From Brettanomyces bruxellensis (Eukaryota; Ascomycota; Pichiomycetes; Pichiales; Pichiaceae), in NCBI RefSeq assembly GCF_011074885.1, contig NC_054687.1, positions 1 to 64,000 of the forward strand: a stretch of 64,000 nucleotides of DNA. The letters are read 5' to 3'. Of the stretch, positions 11,252-19,911 are shown piece after piece. The notes below the pieces were generated by a model that saw nothing but the letters and a program-made list of their open reading frames with translations, ran no database searches and was not told where the DNA came from. Position 1 is the first letter of the stretch, and each line of letters begins with the position of its first letter. A program made the position numbers and the translations under genes.

Positions 11252-11810
11252 TGTCGGAACCTATGAGTTATAATAATGTTTCATATGTTAATAACGCATA
11301 AAGGTTCAACTGGTATTTGATTTATAATATGTGAATCAAATTAATGTTCAGACAGATAGAAGAAATAATTCGCGGGGAAATTTTTCCTGTGAAATAAATT
11401 TCTCCCTAATCTACTTTCGGCTGAGAATGACCTATTCCACTTCTGCGGAAAAATATCTCTTATATGTATGTACTACTTTTTCCTTATATACTATGTGTCT
11501 CTTAGAAGGGACGACGACTTTATTGTGTAATTTGCAATACATATTCTTATAAGGAAATCCATCTTGAAGTGAACCTTCAGCTGAAACCAAGAGTAACCTT
11601 CGGGTTCTCGCTGGATTACAAACGTGTTCGTAAGGACCCTATTTTGTTATGGGGGTCATTCTATGCAACAGAAGTCTTTTCTATATCCGAACTATATGGC
11701 CAATCCCGTTCATAACCTTGGGCATCTGCGCGCTCGGTAGTGCTACGGCACAGAGATATGTGAGCAATTAAGNAGATACAAATGTCACACGGGATTTATA
11801 TACTCTGACA
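11252..11810 (+). mobile_element. LTR E, 5' LTR of element 2
   Basis: 559 bp, TGTCGGAACC..TACTCTGACA, identical to 17590-18148 but for one substitution and one N (11773). It shares only the TGTCGGA start with the 610-bp family, so it is a distinct LTR family driving a closely related internal region. Confidence 0.95.
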
Positions 11811-11829
11811 TGGCGTCACAGACAGGATA
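11811..11829 (+). other. Primer binding site of element 2
   Basis: TGGCGTCACAGACAGGATA lies directly next to the 5' LTR with no spacer. The first 18 bases fit the complement of a tRNA 3' end (CCA, G discriminator, seven acceptor bases, five T-stem bases). The same site serves element 1 although the LTRs belong to a different family. Confidence 0.75.
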
Positions 11830-12144
11830 CTCAGTTTTGCATAAGAATTGTGGTTCGCGACACTATTAGTTTTTCAAATACTCTTTCATTTCGGATCGGC
11901 GAGAATTAACCCTTTCCAGGGAATTTTCACTAACAAATTTTTCATACGGTTTTATTGCACCGTGTGGGAAAATTTCTCATTGGTCAATTTAGGTCGACAG
12001 AGGATTTTTCTTAGTTGCATAATACTTTTGTGCTACCTAGGATTAAGATCTAGCCTAATACCTCTAAAATTCACAGATTTACAATTGCAAAATCTTCTCA
12101 ACTACTTGCAAATATTATCAGGCACTACTGTTCAATTTACCAAC

Positions 12145-13071
12145 ATGTACTCAGCTTCCAATTCAACCGAATCTTCTCAATCATCAGAACTTCTTCGTAG
12201 CCTTGTTAGGGCTATAACCAATACTAATGAAACTTTGAAGTTGATTCATCAGGATCTCGCTGTTAAGCGTCTTGACCCTGAGAAAATCAGAAAGACGGTT
12301 AAGGAAAGTGTTGTCCCTGCTATTCATTTTTTGCGGGACGAAGATGGACAATGTAGTCCTATGGTGTTCATTCGCTACTTAAGTGAGCTTAGAAGTGCTC
12401 TAAAGGACTATGGTTATGAGCAGGTCTGTGCTAACTTTGCAGAACAGAAATATGACTCCGTCTCTGACGAAGAGGAGTTATTCACGAACGAGACTTTGAA
12501 ACAAACAAACGATGGCTCTGTTTATGTTATGTTGAGAGATTACTATAGGAAATCTCACGGCAAGTATCCATCCGCAGCAAAGATGTTGAATCTTTTACGT
12601 GACCGACACTCGACTATTAAGCATAGCAAGCAGTCTTATCTTAAGGCCCTTGCAAAACTTCGGTATGAAGATTATACCAAACCCTTTTTGGACTACTTTA
12701 ATCTAATNGATGACTTTATTAATGCTATTAAGAGCGACGGTTACAAAGTCGATGATGATGATATCCTAGAGGCATTGAAACCAGGTGTTGTTAAGTTGTG
12801 CGAGAACGATCGAAACGAACTCAATCAAGTTACTACACTAACTGAATTTAAGGAGTGGATCATTAAGGAGGTCAAGATCCAACGTGTCCCTAACAGGGAG
12901 GAGGTTCAGATCCCAAAATACTTATTGAAGGGTCTTTACCATTCTCAGACCGACTCTAGCGGCACACACAACAAACAAAAGCAATATTCTTCGAAGCACG
13001 GTCAATCTAAAGGGCAGAGTCAATCGAAGAAGGACTCACCCGAGAAGAAAATGTTCACAACTTCAACTTGA
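12145..13071 (+). CDS. gag: Element 2 Gag
   Basis: Capsid-type protein of a Ty1/copia element, 308 codons from the first ATG of a frame that is open from 11848. The 5' part from 11848 has no ATG and is taken as leader. It shows Ser/Thr-rich residues 1-25, a helical charged middle, an FKEWIIKEVK segment near the C-terminus and a Lys/Gln/Ser-rich basic tail. There is no CCHC zinc knuckle, as is usual for yeast Ty1-type Gag. It ends in TGA at 13069. The frame that resembles the Gag C-terminus of element 1 continues instead in the third frame to TAA at 13149, so a base seems to be missing in or near the A run at about 13050. One N at 12708 leaves one residue undefined. Confidence 0.85.
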   Translation: MYSASNSTESSQSSELLRSLVRAITNTNETLKLIHQDLAVKRLDPEKIRKTVKESVVPAIHFLRDEDGQCSPMVFIRYLSELRSALKDYGYEQVCANFAEQKYDSVSDEEELFTNETLKQTNDGSVYVMLRDYYRKSHGKYPSAAKMLNLLRDRHSTIKHSKQSYLKALAKLRYEDYTKPFLDYFNLXDDFINAIKSDGYKVDDDDILEALKPGVVKLCENDRNELNQVTTLTEFKEWIIKEVKIQRVPNREEVQIPKYLLKGLYHSQTDSSGTHNKQKQYSSKHGQSKGQSQSKKDSPEKKMFTTST

Positions 13072-16000
13072 ATAATCACAACGTCATATCTGATCTTGAA
13101 TTATTGGGAGGTGTTCCGATGTCAGGTAAGAACTTACCGAGTTTCGTCTAATCTTATACTTATTGATGGAGGAGCGGGAATTAGTCTTACCGGGCACAAG
13201 GAATGGTTACATGATTTTGTACCACTTACAGAATCCGACAATATTCAATCAATAGCCTACGATCATTCAACGAAAAATCTAGAGGGTCTAGGCAGGTTGA
13301 TCTTTAATTATACTGGAAATTTACTCTCAGTTGATGCTTATTATTACGAGGGTGCCCCAACTATTCTTTCAGAAGACGATATAAACAAATGTCCAGAGTG
13401 CAGTACTCAAATCTATCATCATGACTTCGGAACTACTTCTCAAAGTTATTCGAAGGTTCTAAATGTTGGTGAAGAGTGCATACAGCTTATTCAAATCGAC
13501 AAGCTATGGTATATTCCTGGCGACTACAACCAATTCATTGTTGGCGGTGGTCAAATGGCAATCAATAATTTACATTTAAAACTAGGACATGCCAATACAA
13601 AGCTGATTCGAGACTCTATCTCTCACGGAACGATCTCTGTTTCCAAGGAGGAGAAAAATGAGCTAAAGCACACAGCGGATCATGGTTGCGCAAGATGCTT
13701 ACGGGCAAAAGCGAGACGTGCTGATGCAGTCGAATATTCTCGTGATTATTATTTGCGCCCAGTACCGTTTGATATGGTTTATACAGATGTTTGTGTTGTC
13801 AATCTGCACGCTAAGAAAGGCGACCAAGGTTACTTTGTTACTTTCAAGGACCAGTTTACGAAGTTCACTACAATTTACTTCCTGGCTCATAAGAATGATG
13901 TTACCGCGGCGGTCGCCAAATACTTGGATTGGGTGGAAAATCAGTTCAGCGAACAAGGGTACAGAGTGCACAAACTCTATTCTGATAAGGGCACTGAATA
14001 CCTGAACGCTGCAATGAAGACACTTCTTGAGCGAAAAGGTGTGGAACATCATACGACCTCAGGATACATGTCGGCATCCAACGGTGTTGCAGAACGGTTG
14101 AATTTGACAATAATGAATGACACTCGTGCTATGTTACAGGCTGGAAAAGTTCCTAACGCATTTTGGAAAGAGGCAGCGTCATATTCTATCTTTATACGCA
14201 ACCACCTCTACCAGAAGAGCATTGACACTAGTCCAGTAATGGCACTGGGAGTGAAGACTCCATTGAAGGCAAAGGATATACATGTTTTTGGCGAATATTG
14301 CGTTGTTACTCAACCTCCGGATTACTTACCCAAGCTTCACACTAGAGGTAATGAAGGAATATATCTAGGATTTGATCCAAACACTTTTGGCTCTCATGTC
14401 TTTGTTCCAAACACTCCGGGAGATTTGCGATTTGGCAGTCATGTTTATTCAAGGAGCGTGAGTTTTCTCAAGACGCCCATGTTGTATGTGGATTACTGCT
14501 TGAATCATCGAACTTTGAATGATGACCCTCTTATGGAACTTTATGATCCGCGTTTTCAAATATTTGCCGATCTAGAGACAGAGGAAGCACCATTAAGTTG
14601 CGACGAAGCAGCATTGCTTGCTGACGATCAGGTTGAAAATGATTTAACATTGTCACCCGCTGTCGAAAGGACGTCGCGTATCGATTCAAGTATCGACACG
14701 AGACCTGCTACCCCTGAAGATGAGTTGATAGACACTCGCCCTAAAGAAAATATTTCAAGGGCTGGAGCGCTCACTACGTCTTCCCTTGCTAAAGAGGAAA
14801 TAGAAGCAGAACCTCCTAAGGTTACAGACGATACCATTGTCATTGATACCTCACCTGGAGATACTCAGTCTTTCCACGAGTCGACGGATCATCCTGGAAA
14901 TTTAAGTACGGATGAGTCTGACAACGACCCGGACTGGACCCCTGACAACGTCAGTATGCAAGACTCTTCTTCCGAGCCTGAGGATTACTCAGATGACGAC
15001 TCACGTGAGCTGTCTGATGATGAACCTCAGACTAACCAGGCCCCAGACGAAAGAAAGGATGTAGAAGGTACTTCTCTTTTCGACCTGGATCCAGGAGATC
15101 ATTCGACTTCCGGAATACACTACAAGAAACTTCCACCCGAGGTAAGGGTCGAGGCGAAGAATCCCGGAAAGTCGCTCGTTAGCCAAAATGCTGGTAGGGC
15201 TAAGCATCCAAAGCGTTCTCGGAAAAGACGCGAGGGTGCACAGAGCGACAAGTTGAATAAATCAAATGGTCGCTCTACTAAAGGTGGTAACACTACTACC
15301 AATGGTAGAGCAAATTTTAAACCAACTGTTGTTTCCACTGCAAAGGAGTCAGGGGACTCTTTGCAAACTTTAAATCCATCGGATAGCTTCGGTAAGCATG
15401 TGAAAGTTGGAGTTTCTGATACATGCAAGTTAGATGCATGGACTGAAGACAATCAGAAGCCGAAGGGTGCAGATCCTGTTAAGGCAGGGATCGAACAACG
15501 AAAGCATACGGAGCATTCAGTCGCACGCACTATAACATCAGACGACAAGAGCGCTGGCAGTCAGCTGATGCCAAACTCTTCAATCAAGCAAGCCAAACAC
15601 GGAGATAAATCACCTCAAGATTACCCACATCCTCCAAGACTCGATTCCGGAAAAACGAGCAGTGAGACGTCTTCTTCCGTGGCTGGTAAAAAGTCTGAAG
15701 TTACATCTTCTAAAGGGAATAGCTTACCATCGTGGCAAGGTCGTAATATGCGTTCATTGAATCGACCATTAACTAGAAAACGTCAATTTCATGATGATGG
15801 CGATCTGGACCGATATGACAGCACGGTGCCACCGATCGGCACAGGTAGATCTAGGCTGAAAGCAAAAGGCCGCTGGCGTTATGCGGTTAAACACAAGAAG
15901 CTCAAGGTCACCCAAGTGTTGCTAAGTGATGTTCACCTGGCAGTTACACCAAGTAGCTACAAGAAGGCGATAAGCAGTAATGATGGAGCTGCAAAGTGGA

Positions 16001-17604
16001 AAGCAGCAATTGCTGATGAGTTTAACTCTCATCGGAAACATTGCACCTGGGATCCCAAACCTATTATTACAGATGATCCTAGAATTTTGAGCCGGACGGT
16101 CTCCACAGGTTGGGTCTTCAACATCAAGTCAGATGGTCGGTTCAAAGCGAGACTCGTTGCTCACGGCGACCACCAGAAGGAGTCAACATACACCTTGACT
16201 TTTTCCCCGACACTTCGACCTGAGATCATGAGGAGCATTCTTGCTCTTATTGCTACACAACACTGGTTCATGGCACAGTTTGATGTTAAAACGGCTTATC
16301 TTAATAGTCCAATTGATACCGAATTGTACATCTATCAGCCACAGGGCTATCATAGTTCTGTCAAACCTTCCGATGTATCAACCGGTAAGAGGGTGGTGTA
16401 CAGGCTTAACAAAGCCTTATATGGTCTCAAGCAATCTGGAAAATTATGGCACGAGACAATCAAGGCATATTTGGCTAAGATTGGATTTGAATATTCGAGC
16501 CCATTTCCTTCCACATACATTCATAAAGATGTCAAGGGAAAAACAGATTGCGTGGTTGGTCTATTTGTGGATGATATTATTATAGGTGCATCGACCAAAT
16601 CTATTCTTGAGAAGGTCACTAAGCACTTACAGAAAGCTTATGAATTAAAGATCATCGAACAAGATCCAAAGACATATGTTCAAAGATTTTTAGGTATAGA
16701 TCTTAAGGTGGAGAGACTTAAAAATGGTCGTGTTGGAAGAATTAGTTTATGTCAGTCCTCTTACATTGAAGAGTTTGTTGAGAAACTGAAGATTGAGATG
16801 ACACGAAAATGCGCTACACCGTTGAGTCCTAACTTTTATTTTGATATGGATCAACACCCGTTGAAATTAACTCAAGAGGAATTGGATAAAAGAGTTACGG
16901 ATTATAGACGCAAGATTGGTTGTTTACTTTATGTCTCTACTATGACTCGACCAGACATTGCTTATGCAGTTGATTATTTAGCAAGATTCTCTACTTATCC
17001 ACATGATTTAGTAAGAGAACAGGTGATTCACACAATTCGATATCTCTATTTTTCGAGATTCAGGACAATTGTTTATCAGAACACTGACGCCGATAAGCTT
17101 AATCATCTAATTTGCTATTCGGATAGTGACTATGCGCAAGATCCAATTACTCGTCAATCGATGAATGGTTATTTTATCATGTTTGCTAATGCGCCAGTTC
17201 ATTGGAGAAGTCACTACACTCCACTGGTGTGCAAGTCTTCTACCGAAGCTGAATTACAAGCCATCAATTTCTTAACTGATGAGTTAGAATGGTTCCATCC
17301 TTTGATGAAATTTATTTCTGCTTATCAAGGAAAGGTTCATTGTCCTGAGTTACTAGTCGACAACAAGTCTGCCATAGATACAATAGTCTTCGGTAATTTT
17401 TCGCCGAAGGCAAAGCCATATGCAGTCAGGCTTAAATGTCTTGAAGAGAGATTTAATCGAAAGAAGTTTGTCATCAGGCATGTTGGCACAGAAAACCAAT
17501 TAGCTGATTTGCTTACTAAACCAATAACTATCAAGGTCATGGATAAACTAAGGCACATGCTTATTCAGATGTTACAAATCAAGGGAGCGTGTCGGAACCT
17601 ATGA
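13072..17604 (+). CDS. pol: Element 2 Pol polyprotein (PR-IN-RT-RH)
   Basis: About 1500 codons without a stop. Protease motif D-G-G-A-G at 13165, with Gly where Ser or Thr is usual. Integrase zinc motif H..H..CxxC at about 13570-13700, and D, D and E of the integrase core at about 13786, 13983 and 14091 with 35 residues between the last two. A 450-residue acidic, Ser-rich spacer follows. RT has RLVAHGDHQKE, FDVKTAYLNSP and LFVDDIIIGA (about 16560). RNase H has CYSDSDYAQD, SSTEAELQA and the closing DLLTKP. No ATG opens it, so it should be made by +1 frameshifting from gag, probably at CCG-AGT-T (13137-13143). The stop lies 15 bp inside the 3' LTR. Confidence 0.95.
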   Translation: MITTSYLILNYWEVFRCQVRTYRVSSNLILIDGGAGISLTGHKEWLHDFVPLTESDNIQSIAYDHSTKNLEGLGRLIFNYTGNLLSVDAYYYEGAPTILSEDDINKCPECSTQIYHHDFGTTSQSYSKVLNVGEECIQLIQIDKLWYIPGDYNQFIVGGGQMAINNLHLKLGHANTKLIRDSISHGTISVSKEEKNELKHTADHGCARCLRAKARRADAVEYSRDYYLRPVPFDMVYTDVCVVNLHAKKGDQGYFVTFKDQFTKFTTIYFLAHKNDVTAAVAKYLDWVENQFSEQGYRVHKLYSDKGTEYLNAAMKTLLERKGVEHHTTSGYMSASNGVAERLNLTIMNDTRAMLQAGKVPNAFWKEAASYSIFIRNHLYQKSIDTSPVMALGVKTPLKAKDIHVFGEYCVVTQPPDYLPKLHTRGNEGIYLGFDPNTFGSHVFVPNTPGDLRFGSHVYSRSVSFLKTPMLYVDYCLNHRTLNDDPLMELYDPRFQIFADLETEEAPLSCDEAALLADDQVENDLTLSPAVERTSRIDSSIDTRPATPEDELIDTRPKENISRAGALTTSSLAKEEIEAEPPKVTDDTIVIDTSPGDTQSFHESTDHPGNLSTDESDNDPDWTPDNVSMQDSSSEPEDYSDDDSRELSDDEPQTNQAPDERKDVEGTSLFDLDPGDHSTSGIHYKKLPPEVRVEAKNPGKSLVSQNAGRAKHPKRSRKRREGAQSDKLNKSNGRSTKGGNTTTNGRANFKPTVVSTAKESGDSLQTLNPSDSFGKHVKVGVSDTCKLDAWTEDNQKPKGADPVKAGIEQRKHTEHSVARTITSDDKSAGSQLMPNSSIKQAKHGDKSPQDYPHPPRLDSGKTSSETSSSVAGKKSEVTSSKGNSLPSWQGRNMRSLNRPLTRKRQFHDDGDLDRYDSTVPPIGTGRSRLKAKGRWRYAVKHKKLKVTQVLLSDVHLAVTPSSYKKAISSNDGAAKWKAAIADEFNSHRKHCTWDPKPIITDDPRILSRTVSTGWVFNIKSDGRFKARLVAHGDHQKESTYTLTFSPTLRPEIMRSILALIATQHWFMAQFDVKTAYLNSPIDTELYIYQPQGYHSSVKPSDVSTGKRVVYRLNKALYGLKQSGKLWHETIKAYLAKIGFEYSSPFPSTYIHKDVKGKTDCVVGLFVDDIIIGASTKSILEKVTKHLQKAYELKIIEQDPKTYVQRFLGIDLKVERLKNGRVGRISLCQSSYIEEFVEKLKIEMTRKCATPLSPNFYFDMDQHPLKLTQEELDKRVTDYRRKIGCLLYVSTMTRPDIAYAVDYLARFSTYPHDLVREQVIHTIRYLYFSRFRTIVYQNTDADKLNHLICYSDSDYAQDPITRQSMNGYFIMFANAPVHWRSHYTPLVCKSSTEAELQAINFLTDELEWFHPLMKFISAYQGKVHCPELLVDNKSAIDTIVFGNFSPKAKPYAVRLKCLEERFNRKKFVIRHVGTENQLADLLTKPITIKVMDKLRHMLIQMLQIKGACRNL
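13137..13143 (+). promoter_or_regulatory. Candidate +1 frameshift site CCG-AGT-T
   Basis: In the gag C-terminal frame the codons read CCG AGT TTC GTC TAA; shifting +1 after CCG enters the pol frame. The position-equivalent site of element 1 (6228-6234) reads CCG-AGG-C. Ty3 uses GCG-AGU-U and Ty1 CUU-AGG-C, so the shape matches known yeast +1 sites. Function is inferred. Confidence 0.55.
17581..17589 (+). other. Polypurine tract of element 2
   Basis: AAGGGAGCG directly precedes the 3' LTR. The same nine bases precede LTR A at 18839-18847. It overlaps the last pol codons, so pol runs into the LTR. Confidence 0.75.
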
Positions 17605-18148
17605 GTTATAATAATGTTTCATATGTTAATAACGCATAAAGGTTCAACTGGTATTTGATTTATAATATGTGAATCAAATTAATGTTCAGACAGATAGAAG
17701 AAATAATTCGCGGGGAAATTTTTCCTGTGAAATAAATTTCTCCCTAATCTACTTTCGGCTGAGAATGACCTATTCCACTTCTGCGGAAAAATATCTCTTA
17801 TATGTATGTACTACTTTTTCCTTATATACTATGTGTCTCTTAGAAGGGACGACGACTTTATTGTGTAATTTGCAATACATATTCATATAAGGAAATCCAT
17901 CTTGAAGTGAACCTTCAGCTGAAACCAAGAGTAACCTTCGGGTTCTCGCTGGATTACAAACGTGTTCGTAAGGACCCTATTTTGTTATGGGGGTCATTCT
18001 ATGCAACAGAAGTCTTTTCTATATCCGAACTATATGGCCAATCCCGTTCATAACCTTGGGCATCTGCGCGCTCGGTAGTGCTACGGCACAGAGATATGTG
18101 AGCAATTAAGCAGATACAAATGTCACACGGGATTTATATACTCTGACA
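17590..18148 (+). mobile_element. LTR F, 3' LTR of element 2
   Basis: 559 bp, TGTCGGAACC..TACTCTGACA, followed by the ACAAA target duplication at 18149-18153. It pairs with LTR E. Confidence 0.95.
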
Positions 18149-18507
18149 ACAAAGGAAAATGGTGGCTGCATTTTCTGGTCTGGGAATCGTTGTGCAGGAA
18201 ATTTACTGTAGTCAGGACAGATATATATAGTAGTGTCTCTGCCCTGAGTGTCTTATGACTGATACTTCGCTTTGAAATATGGATGGACAACGAATTAACG
18301 AGTTTCTAACGAGTTAACGAATTAACAAGAAAATTAACTGTTTCTACAAGAATTGTTGATTTTTGTTAGTGATCTTACAAGACTATATTTGATACAAAGC
18401 ACTTAAGTATTGACAAGCTTAAGTTATCTGAGGACACGTTATATAATAGTATATAGCACAGGTAACACGACTCAATAAAGGAAAATTTGAGGAGGGCAAA
18501 TTTATCA
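18149..18507 (+). repeat. S repeat, second part
   Basis: Starts with the duplicated ACAAA and continues S for 354 bp to its 3' border TTTATCA at 18507. It is the inverse of 1172-1525 with minor differences. At 18290-18335 lies a cluster of AACGARTTAACGA-like words, and an AATAAA stands near the end. Together with 10512-11251 it makes 1094 bp. Confidence 0.85.
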
Positions 18508-18874
18508 GGAACTTCAGGCAATTTACCTACTTTCTAATGAGCTTGAATGGTTTCACCCTCTCATGAAGTTCATGTCCGCTTATCAAGGCGAAGGAAATTA
18601 TCCTGAACTTTTAGTGGATAACAAATCCGCTGTTGATACGATAGTTTATGGTAACTTTTCACCAAAATCAAAGCCATACGCTGTCAGGTTGAAATGTTTA
18701 GAAGAACGATTTGAAGAGAAGCGTTTCATTATCAAACACGTTAGTACGAAGGACCAGTTAGCTGATATTCTTACTAAACCTATTACTACCAAGGTATTGG
18801 GTAAGTTAAGGAGCATGATTATTCAGATGCTACAAATCAAGGGAGCGTGTCGGACATATGAGAATATTACCTAG
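18508..18874 (+). pseudogene. Pol C-terminal fragment (RNase H end) of the 610-family
   Basis: The frame resumes exactly after S with GGAACT (18508-18513) and encodes the end of RNase H: ELQAIYLLSNELEW, a VDNKSAVD motif, HVSTKDQLADILTKP and a C-terminal QMLQIKGACR. It stops 27 bp inside LTR A. It supplies precisely the part missing from element 1, whose pol breaks at the same GGAACT (2266-2271). It has no start of its own. Confidence 0.9.
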
Positions 18875-19458
18875 TATTAGGTAATCTATTATTATATGTC
18901 ATTAGATTTATTTGTTTTGAGATCTGAACTTATTCTAAAATAACGAAGATTTAGAATAATATCTAATAGAGACAATCCTGGAGAAAATGCACTAACTGTG
19001 TATGTTAGGGAATCAGCAGAAAAATAATTATGCGCGATCATAATTCTGTTTCTGAGAATTAAATATTTTTTTTTTATTATGTATGATTACCTCACTTTAT
19101 TTTCCTTTTTATTTTTACTTTACTTTACCTCTTTTTATATAACTTGTTTCTTCTACGAAGGGACGAGACCCGATAGCCTATTTTGCAATACAACTAGTTC
19201 GACTCCACTTTGATGGTAACAGAGTAAAGGAAGTAAATTCATTTTCTTCTATGGTGATACATACACAATTGTTAGAATGTTAAAGGCATTAACATTATCA
19301 CACAGACCACTTGGTACATTTATATCCACCCACTTAGGTAACCGACCTTACAATTGTCTGAATCTCCCCGACTGCTAGGTTCTTATTAGTTCTATTAAAG
19401 AAGGAGTTTGATAGCTAAAGCCCGGGAGTAACTCATAAGGTCTCTCTTAACTCCGACA
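18848..19458 (+). mobile_element. LTR A, 3' LTR of the 610-family
   Basis: 611 bp, TGTCGGACAT..TCCGACA, preceded by the polypurine tract AAGGGAGCG. It differs from LTR B/C at a handful of sites (for example GGAG/GGAT, AGGGAATC/AGGAAATC). It ends about 90 bp upstream of the tRNA-Ile gene, a typical distance for insertion upstream of Pol III genes. Confidence 0.95.
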
Positions 19459-19547
19459 CAAAACAAACACACAAATCACTTTGGACTTACATAATCTAAA
19501 ATAATTTAGGTTCAAAATAAAGCAGACCCCTTACAGTTGACGCTAAT

Positions 19548-19621
19548 GGTCCCTTGGCCCAGTTGGTTAAGGCATCGTGCTAATAACGCGAGGATCAGCA
19601 GTTCGACCCTGCTAGGGACCA
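19548..19621 (+). tRNA. tRNA-Ile(AAU)
   Basis: A 74-nt cloverleaf with acceptor stem GGTCCCT/AGGGACC, A box TGGCCCAGTTGG (19555-19566), anticodon loop CTAATAA with anticodon AAT at 19582-19584, and B box GTTCGACCC (19601-19609). It closely matches yeast tRNA-Ile(AAU). No intron. It is a likely anchor for the retrotransposon insertions to its left. Confidence 0.97.
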
Positions 19622-19625
19622 TTTA

Positions 19626-19631
19626 TTTTTT
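19626..19631 (+). terminator. Pol III terminator of tRNA-Ile
   Basis: A run of six T starts four bases after the mature 3' end of the tRNA, the normal RNA polymerase III stop signal. Confidence 0.8.
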
Positions 19632-19911
19632 GAATAAAATTTCTCATTTTTTTTGCATGGGGGAGCACGGAACGGAATTCAGTTAGAGGGCGATGTGAAG
19701 AGTGTGATTGATCGGAGATATAAGATGTACGGCTTTAAGTGTGCTATCATACAGTAGTCTGTCGAACTGACGTTAATTATACCCAAGTGAATTTCTGGTG
19801 AAAATTAGTCTTTTAATTTGCTCAATGAACCAATCCTCAAAATTTTGTGTTCATAGTGGTGCATTATAAAATTAATCGGCTTTTGGGTTAAGCTTTCTTC
19901 AAGAATAGGGG

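Larger units (their letters stand above)
11252..18148 (+). mobile_element. Near-intact Ty1/copia element 2 (559-bp LTR family)
   Basis: A 6897-bp element with two 559-bp LTRs (11252-11810 and 17590-18148) that differ at one readable base (T 11547 / A 17885). It has a PBS, gag, pol and a polypurine tract, and a perfect 5-bp target duplication ACAAA (11247-11251 and 18149-18153). LTR near-identity and the duplication indicate a recent insertion. Protease-integrase-RT-RNase H order places it in Ty1/copia. It sits inside the S repeat; the empty site is preserved at about 1522-1530. The only visible lesion is a frame change near the end of gag. Confidence 0.96.

Noticed and set aside
1..19458. Telomeric or subtelomeric location suggested by the repeats
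   Set aside because: No telomere repeats or subtelomeric gene families; the tRNA-linked LTR nest explains the repeats.
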